A stretch of DNA of 64,000 nucleotides from Acinetobacter lwoffii (lineage in GTDB: Bacteria > Pseudomonadota > Gammaproteobacteria > Pseudomonadales > Moraxellaceae): the NCBI RefSeq assembly GCF_022967985.1, contig NZ_JALJVC010000003.1, positions 62,001 to 126,000 on the forward strand. Direction: 5' to 3'. Position 1 is the first letter of the stretch; each line of letters opens with the position of its first letter. Position numbers and translations under genes: made by a program. Positions 8,347-17,729 of the stretch are shown here, in pieces. The notes beneath the pieces are model-generated. The model saw only the letters and a program-made list of their open reading frames with translations, did not search any database and was not told the DNA's origin.

Positions 8347-9732
8347 TCAAGATGCGATTTGATTCAGTAATTGCTCTGCGCGTTGCTGTTGTTCAGGAGT
8401 ATATTCAGCTTCTCGCTCGGCAATAATTTCACGGGCAGCGGCATAGGCACCGAGTTGAATATATTGCTGGGCAAGATCAAGATTGAGACCTGCTTCATTA
8501 ACATCCAGTAATTCCGGGAAAGATTGCACGAGTGGATCATGCTGGTCTATCACTGTGTGAGCTAGCGTAGCAGGAAGATCGAAATTCATCGCTGTCGCAG
8601 CAGGTGCTTCTGGCGTGGTTTCTAAATGATCTAATTTAAAATCTATGCTTGATAGATTGGTTTGTGGCATTGGTTCTGTCACAGGTGCTGCAGCTGTCAA
8701 ACTGGACAGATCAAACTCAGTCGCTGGTACCGCAATTTTCTCAGCTGCTGGTACAGGTGTGTCAAGTGAGAATGAAAAATCTAGAGGCTTGATTTCTTCA
8801 TCGCTAGCCGGTAACTGTTCATTATTAGTGCTTAAATTGAGATCAAAATCAGGAATCTGATTAAGATTCGTTTTATTTTCAGAATCTGTTTCTAGACGAT
8901 CAGAAGCTACAGAAGAAATTTCTGACGTTGTTGGCTCTACTTTAAAAGATTCAAAGTCAAACTGAACTTCATTAACCACTACTGGTGCTGATTCAGTCGG
9001 CACACTCTGAGTAAAGCTACTCTTTGGATTAAAGTCAAAACTGTTGTCTTGTTCAGGCTCAGTCTTTGTTGCGCTGGTTGAGGCAGGCGCAGCACTCGGC
9101 TTAAAATTAAATTCAAGAGGTGCTGGTTCTTCTTTAACTGGCGCACTTTCTTGTTGTAGTTGCTCGAATGCTAAACCAGCTTTTGTATCTACAGGAAGTG
9201 ATGTAAGACTCAATTCATCAAAATCACTTGTATTCGATGCGAAAGCAACAGACTTAGAAACTGGATCTGGTTTAACCGATTTTTCTCTTTCATAGGCGCT
9301 TCTTTTTTCTTCAGCCTGAGATAGAATTTCATCGATTTTCAGAGCACGAATATGATTAATCAGTTGAGTAATTGCAAAATCATCTTGCTGTAAGATATGA
9401 ATATCCAATAACAACAGATAGAGTTCATGCTGGGAATTATCCCGATTCAGTGCCTGATTAATCTGTGCTTCGGCCGCAAAAAAATTACGTTCCTGAATCA
9501 GGCCTTCAATTTTCTTGCGTGTTTCTGCTGATAATGGCGTTGCTGATTTTTTTGTGACCCCGACTGGCTCCACTACTTTGGTTCTTTGTGGAGCAGCTTT
9601 TGAAGCAGAGCCAGGTTTTTTCGCTTTTACCGTTTTAGTTTTTGCTTTATCTGATTCTTGAGCATCTTGTCGTTTTTTAAAGACAATTAATACGATGATC
9701 AATATCACTAATGGAATCACATAAATCAGCAT
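8347..9732 (-). CDS. FimV C-terminal-like protein (membrane anchor plus disordered linker plus FimV C domain)
   Basis: The 461-residue protein starts with one transmembrane helix (about residues 2–19) and a basic stretch KKRQ, so the bulk should be cytoplasmic. Residues about 70–135 form a helical TPR-like segment. A long acidic low-complexity region (about 160–400) follows, carrying many short aromatic motifs such as FNFKPS, FDFNPK, FDFESF, LDFSFS, FDLSSL and IDFKLD. The end, LNLDLAQQYIQLGAYAAAREII, matches the FimV C-terminal domain, which in pseudomonads recruits polar partners. The N-terminal LysM half is a separate gene 66 bp upstream, so FimV here appears to be a two-protein system. Confidence 0.75.
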   Translation of the reverse strand: MLIYVIPLVILIIVLIVFKKRQDAQESDKAKTKTVKAKKPGSASKAAPQRTKVVEPVGVTKKSATPLSAETRKKIEGLIQERNFFAAEAQINQALNRDNSQHELYLLLLDIHILQQDDFAITQLINHIRALKIDEILSQAEEKRSAYEREKSVKPDPVSKSVAFASNTSDFDELSLTSLPVDTKAGLAFEQLQQESAPVKEEPAPLEFNFKPSAAPASTSATKTEPEQDNSFDFNPKSSFTQSVPTESAPVVVNEVQFDFESFKVEPTTSEISSVASDRLETDSENKTNLNQIPDFDLNLSTNNEQLPASDEEIKPLDFSFSLDTPVPAAEKIAVPATEFDLSSLTAAAPVTEPMPQTNLSSIDFKLDHLETTPEAPAATAMNFDLPATLAHTVIDQHDPLVQSFPELLDVNEAGLNLDLAQQYIQLGAYAAAREIIAEREAEYTPEQQQRAEQLLNQIAS

Positions 9733-9798
9733 GTTTTACCCCTTGGGGATAGAGTAGTTTAAGTTCGCCTATCCCAATAAATCGTCATGTGTAACTTT

Positions 9799-11364
9799 TT
9801 AATTAATTGGCTTCTTATCTGCTTGTTGGGCTTTGAGCTGTTGTTGTAGCTGGGCCAGACGCGCATTTAATAACTGAATTCTGTGATCCTTCTGATTGAG
9901 TGCCAATTCTAATTCAGTTACGTTTCTCTGTAATTTAACGGTTTTTTCTCGGGCTGTCATAACTTTTAATGACAATTCCTTTGATGTTTGATTGCGTTCT
10001 GTGTTCTGGTTTGCAGAAACTTGCCCGGAATCGCGCTGGTTCTCAGCCACTAGGCTCATTTCTGCCTGATTCAGGCGGTATTTAGTCTTGCCAGTAGGCT
10101 TAGACGGTAGCTCGGTTTGCTTTGCCGCAGTGACTTTAATAGGCGCAGGTGTAGGATGAGTCGTATTTAAGTTCAATGCAGCACCTTTACGTAGACGATT
10201 GGCATTTCCTCCAATAAAAGCATGCTCATTGTCTTTTTTAATTTGTTGCATGACTTCATTGACCGGGCGCTGCTGCTGTTGAGCAATTCGTGAGGCAATT
10301 CCCCACAGTGACTCATTGGATTGAACTACATAAGTAGGTTGAGTCTGATTCGGAGTTGCTTTGACTGGTGAAGCTTTTGTAGTAACTGGAGCTGGAGTTT
10401 TCACCGGATTAGCTGATCCAGTTGATTTTCTGGCTTGTTCCTCAGCAAATTTTTTCACCAATGGATCACTGGAAGCAGTTTGATGATCAGAATGGGACTC
10501 TACAGCTTTCTGCATATTTGCTTTATTTGGTGCTGATGCACTTTGATTTGCTGGTATCGTACTGGTTGGTTTGTTTGTAGTCGAGGCTGCTGCAGGAGCC
10601 GGCGATGCAAGAGTTGCTTGTGAGGTCTTTACTGAATCTGAAAGCGCCGCTGCAGTTTTAACTGGGGCTTGAATATCGGGTGCAGTTACAGCCTCGCTTT
10701 TAAGCACAGGCGCAATCGCTTGCGCCTGAATCGCTGGACTTGATGTCATTACAGCTGGTGCAAATGCAGTTTTAGGAATGGAAATATTCGATAATACAGG
10801 TGGTGCTGTGCGTTGCAATGCCAATGGCTTTTCTAAAACCGGTGGCTTATTTGAGGCAGCGGAAGCTGCTGTACTGTAATGGCTACTTACGGGTAAGTTG
10901 AGTGCAATATCTTTTTCACTGACGACGACAACTGGTGCAAGCGGGCGTTCATTCTGTTTGAGACTAGCTTTTAATAAATCAGTTTTAGCTTGTAAGGGCG
11001 TACGGATATGTTGCAGACGTGCAGCATTGCCTTCCTTGATTTTGACAATAATATTCAGCTCGCGCTCTGTCATTGGTCGAGAAGAGGTAATAGTAATGAC
11101 CCCGGTGCCATTATTGCTACGCCGGGTAAAAAAGTTCAAATGACCCGGTGGTTGATGCGATGCTCCAATCGACATTAAATCTTCAGGCGAAGCCAGACTG
11201 ACTTCAATCGGCAAATTGATATCGGATTGCCGAAAATTCATTTCTGCATAAAGCAATTCCCCAGGTGCAGACTGGATTTGTACCGGATCTACATTAACCG
11301 CATAAATGTTTTGTGAAGCAACAATGGCTAAAATGGCAAGCTTTAATTTGTTATGTACAGTCAT
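9799..11364 (-). CDS. fimV: FimV N-terminal protein with LysM domain
   Basis: FimV is a peptidoglycan-binding polar organiser of type IV pili and twitching. This protein has a signal-like N-terminus (KLKLAILAIVASQNIYA), the FimV N-terminal domain (about residues 22–110, with DINLPIEVSLASPEDL), a long Ala/Pro/Lys/Thr-rich linker, a LysM-type domain (about 350–405, YVVQSNESLWGIASRIA) and a C-terminal coiled coil (about 475–518). There is no second transmembrane helix and no C-terminal FimV domain; those lie in the next gene. ATG 11364 gives the better signal peptide; an in-frame ATG at 11385 is possible. The position between asd and truA supports the call. Confidence 0.8.
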   Translation of the reverse strand: MTVHNKLKLAILAIVASQNIYAVNVDPVQIQSAPGELLYAEMNFRQSDINLPIEVSLASPEDLMSIGASHQPPGHLNFFTRRSNNGTGVITITSSRPMTERELNIIVKIKEGNAARLQHIRTPLQAKTDLLKASLKQNERPLAPVVVVSEKDIALNLPVSSHYSTAASAASNKPPVLEKPLALQRTAPPVLSNISIPKTAFAPAVMTSSPAIQAQAIAPVLKSEAVTAPDIQAPVKTAAALSDSVKTSQATLASPAPAAASTTNKPTSTIPANQSASAPNKANMQKAVESHSDHQTASSDPLVKKFAEEQARKSTGSANPVKTPAPVTTKASPVKATPNQTQPTYVVQSNESLWGIASRIAQQQQRPVNEVMQQIKKDNEHAFIGGNANRLRKGAALNLNTTHPTPAPIKVTAAKQTELPSKPTGKTKYRLNQAEMSLVAENQRDSGQVSANQNTERNQTSKELSLKVMTAREKTVKLQRNVTELELALNQKDHRIQLLNARLAQLQQQLKAQQADKKPIN

Positions 11365-11455
11365 CTTAATCGTGAGCTCAGTCATTATCGCATAGCGAAA
11401 ATTATAGATTAACGGGATGTTTGTTTTTTGTAAAATACTTACGCAATAGTTACAT

Positions 11456-11484
11456 AAAAAAGCCGATCAATAAAGATCGGCTTT
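11456..11484 (-). terminator. Intrinsic terminator after asd
   Basis: AAAGCCGATC and GATCGGCTTT form a 10-bp perfect stem around a 6-nt loop, followed on the minus strand by T residues. It separates asd from the fimV genes. Confidence 0.85.
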
Positions 11485-11505
11485 GGGCTTTATATCCAAA
11501 GGATA

Positions 11506-12624
11506 TTAGGTATTTTGATAATCAATCAAAATACGCAGCATACGGCGTAACGGCTCGGCAGCACCCCAAAGCAACTGGTCACCTACAGTGAATGCACCCA
11601 GATATTCTTTACCCATGTTCAGCTTGCGCAGGCGGCCGACTGGAACGCTTAAAGTACCTGTTACAGCAACAGGCGTCAGATCAGTCATCGATGCTTCACG
11701 AGTATTTGGAACCACTTTAGACCAGTCATTGGCACGTGCAATGATGTCTTCGATTTCATCCAAAGGTACATCTTTTTTCAATTTCAGGGTTAATGCCTGA
11801 GAGTGACAACGCATGGCACCAATACGCACGCAGTGACCATCAATTGGCACGATCTGCTGGTTGCCCAGAATCTTGTTGGTTTCAACCTGACCTTTCCATT
11901 CTTCTTTCGACTGGCCGCTTTCCAGTTGCTTGTCGATATAAGGAATGAGTGAACCAGCCAAAGGAACGCCAAAGTTTGCAGACGGGAAGCCTTCACCACG
12001 TTGTAATTCAGCAATTCTAGAGTCGATATCCAGAATTGGAGAACGCGGATCATCTAGCAACTCTTTGGTATTGTTATATAAATAACCCATACCATTGATC
12101 AGTTCACGCATGTTTTGCGCGCCCGCACCAGAAGCGGCCTGATACGTCATTGACGTTGCCCATTCCACCAGATTGTTCTGGAACAGACCGCCCAAGCCCA
12201 TCAGCATCAAGGAAACCGTACAGTTACCACCGACAAAAGTCTTGGTGCCTTTGACTAGACCATCTTTGATCACGTGCATGTTCACCGGATCAAGTACGAT
12301 GATGGCTTCATCATCCATACGTAAAGTCGATGCTGCATCAATCCAGTAACCGTTCCAGCCTTCAGCTTTCAGTTTCGGGAAAACTTCAGAAGTATAGTCG
12401 CCACCTTGACAGGTAATAATGACATTCATTTGCTTCAGACTGTTAATGTCTGATGCATCCATAAGTGCTGGGGCGGTCTTACCGCCAAATGCCGGCGCTT
12501 CACCGCCTGCATTACTGGTAGAGAAATAGAATGGCTCAAAATGAGCAAAATCATTCTCTTCAACCATACGTTGCATAAGGACGGAACCAACCATCCCGCG
12601 CCAACCGACCAGACCTACTTTCAT
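11506..12624 (-). CDS. asd: Aspartate-semialdehyde dehydrogenase
   Basis: Asd reduces aspartyl-phosphate to aspartate semialdehyde with NADPH, the branch point to lysine/diaminopimelate, threonine and methionine. The 372-residue protein has the nucleotide-binding GWRGMVGS motif (residues 7–14) and the catalytic Cys135 in GGNCTVSL. The length fits the E. coli-type enzyme. The gene starts at ATG 12624 and ends before a strong terminator, so it is probably transcribed apart from fimV in most conditions. Confidence 0.97.
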   Translation of the reverse strand: MKVGLVGWRGMVGSVLMQRMVEENDFAHFEPFYFSTSNAGGEAPAFGGKTAPALMDASDINSLKQMNVIITCQGGDYTSEVFPKLKAEGWNGYWIDAASTLRMDDEAIIVLDPVNMHVIKDGLVKGTKTFVGGNCTVSLMLMGLGGLFQNNLVEWATSMTYQAASGAGAQNMRELINGMGYLYNNTKELLDDPRSPILDIDSRIAELQRGEGFPSANFGVPLAGSLIPYIDKQLESGQSKEEWKGQVETNKILGNQQIVPIDGHCVRIGAMRCHSQALTLKLKKDVPLDEIEDIIARANDWSKVVPNTREASMTDLTPVAVTGTLSVPVGRLRKLNMGKEYLGAFTVGDQLLWGAAEPLRRMLRILIDYQNT

Positions 12625-12812
12625 GTCACTTTGCCTCGGTGCGTTAAAAAATCAAAAGGGATTCGAGTGTACCAAAAAGGGACTCAACTGCAAGAGCTAC
12701 ACAATCAAAACATCAATATTCTTGAGAGAAATATCTGCTTTATGATACATACAAAATTGATAACGTCATTTTTCTTTTAGAAAAAATAATAACTTAATTA
12801 AGAGCGCAGTTT

Positions 12813-13943
12813 ATGATATGGGTTATCCAAATTCTGGCAATCATTGTCATTTGGTTAAGTTTTTGGTCACTGATACCACGCGATGAATGGTGGATTCGGG
12901 GTGCGGATTTTCCACGCTTACAAATTCTGGTATTGGGCTTTATCGCCTTTATTCTTTTTCTTCTGGTTGATCATCCCTGGAACTGGTTGAATCAGCTGCT
13001 TTTTGTCGGGCTGATGGCAGCTTTGGCCTATCAGTTGAAAATGGTATTGCCCTATACCTTTATCTGGAAAAAACAGGTCAAGCAGGTCAAGCATGATCAG
13101 CTGGATCCGCAACGTCAGATTTCCCTGGTCGTTTCCAATGTACTTACTACCAATACCAAATATCATTTACTGATCGAGCAGATCCAGATTCATCAGCCAG
13201 ATCTGGTTTTGACTCTGGAAACCGATCAAAACTGGCAAAATGCACTCTCGGTGATTGAAGCTGATTATCCTTATCGCGTGCCTGTGCCTTTGGATAATCT
13301 GTATGGCATGCATCTATATAGCAAGCTCGAACTGAGTGAAACTGAGGTTAAATTTATTCTGAGTGATGAAATTCCCTCCATTCATACCACGGTGATTTTA
13401 CGCTCAGGACAACCGGTACAGCTCTACTGTCTGCATCCCAAACCACCCAGTCCGACCGAGGCCAAGGATTCTACCTTGCGTGATGCTGAACTGCTGATTG
13501 TCGGTGATCAGATTAAAGATCTGGATGAAAGCTGTATCGTCATGGGCGATCTGAATGACGTGGCCTGGTCACGTACCACACGCCTGTTTCAACGCATTAG
13601 TGGGCTGCTGGATCCGCGGGTAGGACGTCATTATGTGAATACTTTTCACGCAGATTATCCTTTTTTCCGCTGGTCGCTGGATCACGTCTTTCATAGTACC
13701 GATTTTGCCTTGGTACACATGGAGCGTTTACCGCATGTAGGTTCTGACCATTTTCCGGTCTTTCTGGTTTTACAAACCGGTCGGGTATTCGAGCATATTC
13801 AGGAAGAATTAGAACAAACTGATAAAGATGAGCAGGAAGCACAAAAAGCCATTGAAGAGGGCATTCAGAAAGCAGAGAAAGAGGAAAAAATAGTCACTGA
13901 TGAAGTTGCCCTGGCTTATAAAGAAGGGGGCAAAATCTCATAG
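12813..13943 (+). CDS. Membrane-anchored endonuclease/exonuclease/phosphatase (EEP) family protein
   Basis: The 376-residue product has three N-terminal hydrophobic helices (about residues 3–22, 37–52, 60–83) and then an EEP-fold domain. Family markers are LVVSNVLTTNTKY (strand with Asn), LTLETDQNW (metal-binding Glu), GDLNDVAWS (Asp-x-Asn motif) and the C-terminal GSDHFPV (SDH catalytic His). The C-terminal 50 residues are a charged Glu/Lys-rich helix, probably coiled coil. EEP enzymes cleave phosphodiesters in DNA, RNA, lipids or small molecules; the membrane anchor suggests a surface or lipid-linked substrate, but I cannot name it. Confidence 0.82.
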   Translation: MIWVIQILAIIVIWLSFWSLIPRDEWWIRGADFPRLQILVLGFIAFILFLLVDHPWNWLNQLLFVGLMAALAYQLKMVLPYTFIWKKQVKQVKHDQLDPQRQISLVVSNVLTTNTKYHLLIEQIQIHQPDLVLTLETDQNWQNALSVIEADYPYRVPVPLDNLYGMHLYSKLELSETEVKFILSDEIPSIHTTVILRSGQPVQLYCLHPKPPSPTEAKDSTLRDAELLIVGDQIKDLDESCIVMGDLNDVAWSRTTRLFQRISGLLDPRVGRHYVNTFHADYPFFRWSLDHVFHSTDFALVHMERLPHVGSDHFPVFLVLQTGRVFEHIQEELEQTDKDEQEAQKAIEEGIQKAEKEEKIVTDEVALAYKEGGKIS

Positions 13944-14164
13944 GTTTTTAGAAGAAAAGTGTACGATATTGCTTACAACAGTTTACGCTTCTTGCGAATG
14001 GGCAGGGGTTGGGAATCTGGGTATTCTAGGTTTATCAGCACAGGGAGTCGAGAAAGGATATTCTCATAAGGAAGACGAAGCTGAATGAAAACATCATGGA
14101 TATGATGCTGAAAGGGAAATCACAAAAAATAGAACCAATTATAATAGATGAAAGCACAACCTCA
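13944..14164. other. Intergenic stretch with no recognised gene
   Basis: About 220 bp between the EEP gene and the hairpin at 14165. One short frame of about 60 codons (13900–14088) overlaps the EEP gene end but has no ribosome site and no recognisable product. Its GC is locally raised around 14000–14010 (GGGCAGGGGTTGGG). It could be gene debris, like the pseudogene downstream. Confidence 0.4.
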
Positions 14165-14206
14165 TTAACCCGGGTTTTACAGGATGTAGAACCCGGGTTA
14201 AATTAT
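14165..14206. terminator. 12-bp perfect inverted repeat with CCCGGG core
   Basis: TTAACCCGGGTT (14165–14176) and AACCCGGGTTAA (14190–14201) form a perfect hairpin with a 13-nt loop, followed by ATTATTTT. It may end transcription of the EEP gene 220 bp upstream. Each arm is itself nearly palindromic, so cruciform or dimeric protein binding is also possible. Confidence 0.55.
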
Positions 14207-14286
14207 TTTCAGAGTGAATTTTTTTAAATATTTAATTGATTATTAAGGATAATTTTAGGTTTAAAGCTATATTTTTACAGTGCAGA

Positions 14287-14712
14287 ATGGAAAATGTTAT
14301 TGCCAGTGATGACTCAGTGAATGGATCAGAAATACTTCAGCTCTATCGTGCCAATCCATGGTCTACTGCCGAAAACCACAACATTTATTACAGGCTTTAC
14401 AACATTCGCATGGTCTGGTCACTGCACGTATAAATGGTCAGCTGGTCGGACTGGCGAATGCGATTTCAGATGGCTCTCTGGGGGTGTATTCCCCCCATTT
14501 ATTGGTTGGTCTAGACTGGCAACGACAAGGCATTGGTCGGCGGATCATGCAAAGTATGCTGCAATATTATTCAGGATTTCATCAGCAGATTTTAGTGGCC
14601 GATCAGCAGACAATAGGATTTTTATCAGGCTTTAGGCTTCACGCGTGCGGGACTAACGGAAGCTATGTAGATCTATCAAGGTACAGATCATGAACAGGAT
14701 TTTAAACTATAG
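14287..14712 (+). pseudogene. GNAT-family N-acetyltransferase, broken by two frameshifts and a stop
   Basis: Pieces of one acetyltransferase can be read in order: ILQLYRANPWSTAE (frame of 14287), then PQHLLQALQHSHGLVTARINGQ… GLDWQRQGIGRRIM with the acetyl-CoA loop (frame of 14358), then YQALGFTRAGLTEAM and IYQGTDHEQDF (first frame again). The first shift fits loss of one A in the run after GCCG (about 14373); the second fits one extra T in the run near 14616. After GLTEAM a TAG (about 14672) stands where related proteins usually have Trp, so TGG to TAG is likely. Both indels are in homopolymers, but the in-frame stop argues for genuine decay. The probable original end is 14712. Confidence 0.8.
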
Positions 14713-14748
14713 GAGCTGTAGCGATTTAAAGTCTAGGATCAAACAGAT

Positions 14749-15684
14749 TTAGTAAATTTCCTTATAACCTTCAGGGCGAGTTTTAAAACGGCGGTGGAAC
14801 CACATATATTGGGTCGGTGCGATGCGCAACTGCTGCTCAATCACCCGGTTCACGCGAGTGGCATCTTCAACTTCATTCTCACTAGGGAAGTTTTCCAGTG
14901 CCGGTTCAATGAGCACATGGTAGCGCGGATTGTTAATATCGCCATGACGGTAGAAATATAAAGGAATTGCAGCAGCTTTGGTCATTTTCAGTAAACGGCG
15001 ATGTGCGGTTACAGTCGCCGCAGGCACGCCAAAAAAAGGTGCCATCACGCCTTGTTTTAAACCATAATCCTGATCCGGACTGTACCAGATCGCATGGCCA
15101 TTTTTCAGGTTACGTACCAGACCGCGCATATCATCATGGTCAATCTGATTGGCATAAATTGTGGCGCGACAACGGTAAATCAGCATGTCCAAAAGTGGAT
15201 TATTCTGCGGACGATAGACTACATCCGGTTCAAAATATTGTGCGCAAAGATAACCACCCGCATCGAGCAAAGTTGAATGCGTGCCTAATAACAGCATGCC
15301 TTGGCCTGCGGCTTGTGCCTTCTGAATATGTTCCAAGCCTTCAATACTGACGCGGCCCTGAAACCATTTCGGACTGTACCAGGCATTCAGCGTCTCAAAC
15401 ACCCCAAGCATTTGATCGATAAATACCTGACGGGCATTGTCCTGTACCTGCTTTTCAGACCATTCGGGAAAGCAGACTTCCAGATTACGCAGCGTGGTTT
15501 CACGGCGTGATTTCAAGTATTTAAAAGAAAGGTGGCCCAGCATGGACGCCAGACGATGCTGAATGGCCCAAGGTAAGATCGCCAGAATCATCAGGAAAAT
15601 AATGCCTAGCCATTTGCCCCAATATTGAGGTAACAGGAATGACCATTGAAATTCACCGGGTTGATATGCAGGCTGAGTACTCAT
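14749..15684 (-). CDS. Lipid A biosynthesis acyltransferase, LpxL/LpxM (HtrB/MsbB) family
   Basis: Members transfer a secondary acyl chain from acyl-ACP to Kdo-lipid A (or its precursor) at the inner membrane. The 311-residue protein has one N-terminal membrane helix (about residues 25–45), the catalytic H-x4-D motif in GTHSTLLDAGG, the downstream YRPQNNPLLD block and a C-terminal MWFHRRFKTRPEG signature. ATG 15684 is preferred to a TTG at 15702. Acinetobacter carries more than one such enzyme, and sequence alone does not tell LpxL from LpxM here, so no symbol is assigned. It lies downstream of uup, separated by a terminator. Confidence 0.88.
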   Translation of the reverse strand: MSTQPAYQPGEFQWSFLLPQYWGKWLGIIFLMILAILPWAIQHRLASMLGHLSFKYLKSRRETTLRNLEVCFPEWSEKQVQDNARQVFIDQMLGVFETLNAWYSPKWFQGRVSIEGLEHIQKAQAAGQGMLLLGTHSTLLDAGGYLCAQYFEPDVVYRPQNNPLLDMLIYRCRATIYANQIDHDDMRGLVRNLKNGHAIWYSPDQDYGLKQGVMAPFFGVPAATVTAHRRLLKMTKAAAIPLYFYRHGDINNPRYHVLIEPALENFPSENEVEDATRVNRVIEQQLRIAPTQYMWFHRRFKTRPEGYKEIY

Positions 15685-15738
15685 AAAACAATTTAGGGCC
15701 AAAAGATTAAATGCAGTCTAACAGAGAAGATTATTGAA

Positions 15739-15772
15739 ATAAAAAAGCATCTGTACGAATACAGATGCTTTA
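15739..15772 (-). terminator. Intrinsic terminator after uup
   Basis: AAAGCATCTGTA pairs with TACAGATGCTTT around a CGAA tetraloop, followed on the minus strand by T residues. Confidence 0.88.
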
Positions 15773-15791
15773 GTAAAAGCTCGGGGAATAT

Positions 15792-17696
15792 TTAGCCGTT
15801 ACTTAGGTTGTCCAGTTCTTCCCAACGCTCTAATTTTTCCAGTAACAGCTCATCAATTTCGGATAAACGGTTAGAAAGTTTCAATGCTTTATCGGAATCA
15901 GTCACAAATAAAGAGCCATCAGCCAGTTGTGCGTTGATCTCGGCCTGCTCTTTTTCCAGTGCTTCCATTTCAGCAGGAAGTTGCTCGAGTGCACGCTGGT
16001 CCTTGTAGCTAAGCTTAACTTTTTTGGCAGCGACCGGTGCCGCCTCGGCTTCTGCTTTGGCTATGGCTTTTTTCACGGCACTTTTTTGGTCAACCACGGT
16101 TTGATCCGGACGTTGTTCAAGATAATCCTGATAACCGCCAACATATTCGTCAATATTGCCCTTACCATCAAAGACCCAAGTGGATGTTACCACGTTGTCC
16201 ATAAAGGCACGGTCATGCGAGATCAACAGCAGGGTGCCTTTGTAGCCACCCAGCATCTCTTCCAGTAACTCTAAAGTCACCATATCCAGGTCGTTGGTTG
16301 GCTCATCCATCACAATCAGGTTCGATGGTTTCAGCAACAGTTTCGCTAGCAGGATACGGTTGCGCTCACCACCTGACAAAGCTTTGACTGGGGTACGGGC
16401 ACGTTCTGGCGAAAACAGGAAATCTTGTAAATAACTATAGATATGACGACGGTTACCATTCACATCCACGTGGTCAGAACCTTCTGAGACGTTATCTTTA
16501 ACAGATTTTTCCAGATCCAGCGCATTACGGAGCTGGTCGAAATAGGCCACTTCTAACTGCGTACCGGTCTTCACCGTACCGCCATGTTCTAGCTCGCCCA
16601 GAATGGCTTTAATGAGGGTAGTTTTACCGACACCGTTATCACCGACCAGACCGATACGGTCGCCACGGAGGACAAGTGCAGAGAAGTTGTTGATGATCGG
16701 TGCATTGTCACCGAATTTCACACTCAGGTTCTCAATTTCAAACACCAGTTTGCCGGAACGGTTGGCATCCTGAGTCGCCATCGTCACTTTACCTTGTTGC
16801 GAACGACGTGCTCTAGATTCTTCACGTAATGCTTTTAGGGCACGGACACGACCTTCGTTACGGGTACGACGGGCTTTAATCCCTTGACGGATCCAGACTT
16901 CTTCCTCAGCCAGCTTTTTATCGAACAGCGCATTTTGCTTTTCTTCAGCTTCCATTTGCTGGGCTTTCAGGTCTAGATAACGTGAATAGTTACCTTCATA
17001 ACTACGCAGTTGACCACGATCCAGTTCAACAATACGGGTAGCAATGCTATCGACAAAGGCACGGTCATGCGAAATGAACAATAGGGTCAAATTATTTTGA
17101 TCGAGCAGGAATTTTTCCAGCCATTCGATACTTTCAACGTCTAAATGGTTAGTCGGTTCGTCGAGTAACAGGACATCAGGTTGGGTAAGTAAAGCACGTG
17201 CTAGCAAGACACGACGTTTACGACCACCAGACAAATCGGCAAGATCTGCATCCGGGTCCAGGCCCATTTTGCTTAAAATCGAATTGACCTTGGTTTCCAG
17301 GGCCCAGCCATCCAGCTGATCCATTTTGTGTTGCAGGTTGCCCATACGATCACAGGCGTCCATGTCACCTAGTACACAAGCTTCACTGGCAGCATGATAA
17401 GCACGCAGAACTTCTGACGCTTCACCAGCGCCATCTGCCACGATATCAGCCACTTTACCTGAATCCATCGGTACATCTTGCGCCAGCATGGAAATGGTAA
17501 TGCCGTTTTGTAATGAAACTTCGCCGTTGTCAGGCAGTAAACTTCCTTCAATCAGCTTAAGTAAGGTAGACTTACCCTCACCATTACGGCCAATCAAACA
17601 CACTCGTTCGCCGCGTTCCAAGTTAAAATTCGCGCCGTCGAGCAGGGCGGGTCCACCAAACGCAAGTTGGACATCCCTAAGGGTAATATAGGCCAT
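15792..17696 (-). CDS. uup: ABC-F family ATPase Uup
   Basis: ABC-F proteins are cytoplasmic twin-ATPase proteins; Uup is linked to precise excision of transposons and to ribosome function. The 634-residue protein has Walker A motifs GRNGEGKST and GDNGVGKTT, signatures LSGGRKRR and LSGGERNR, and Walker B regions VLLLDEPTNHLD and LIVMDEPTNDLD. No transmembrane segment is present. The C-terminal tail (about residues 540–630) is the Lys/Glu-rich coiled-coil DNA-binding extension typical of Uup. ATG 17696 gives the canonical MAYITLRDV; the longer reading frame to 17744 is not conserved. slyX starts divergently 33 bp away. Confidence 0.93.
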   Translation of the reverse strand: MAYITLRDVQLAFGGPALLDGANFNLERGERVCLIGRNGEGKSTLLKLIEGSLLPDNGEVSLQNGITISMLAQDVPMDSGKVADIVADGAGEASEVLRAYHAASEACVLGDMDACDRMGNLQHKMDQLDGWALETKVNSILSKMGLDPDADLADLSGGRKRRVLLARALLTQPDVLLLDEPTNHLDVESIEWLEKFLLDQNNLTLLFISHDRAFVDSIATRIVELDRGQLRSYEGNYSRYLDLKAQQMEAEEKQNALFDKKLAEEEVWIRQGIKARRTRNEGRVRALKALREESRARRSQQGKVTMATQDANRSGKLVFEIENLSVKFGDNAPIINNFSALVLRGDRIGLVGDNGVGKTTLIKAILGELEHGGTVKTGTQLEVAYFDQLRNALDLEKSVKDNVSEGSDHVDVNGNRRHIYSYLQDFLFSPERARTPVKALSGGERNRILLAKLLLKPSNLIVMDEPTNDLDMVTLELLEEMLGGYKGTLLLISHDRAFMDNVVTSTWVFDGKGNIDEYVGGYQDYLEQRPDQTVVDQKSAVKKAIAKAEAEAAPVAAKKVKLSYKDQRALEQLPAEMEALEKEQAEINAQLADGSLFVTDSDKALKLSNRLSEIDELLLEKLERWEELDNLSNG

Positions 17697-17729
17697 AATG
17701 TTTCCTGAAATCCCCAATGAGGACTTTAA

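Noticed and set aside
14321..14635. Open frame of 104 codons over the acetyltransferase
   Set aside because: It is the third frame; its translation shows no family pattern, whereas the reconstructed GNAT frames do.
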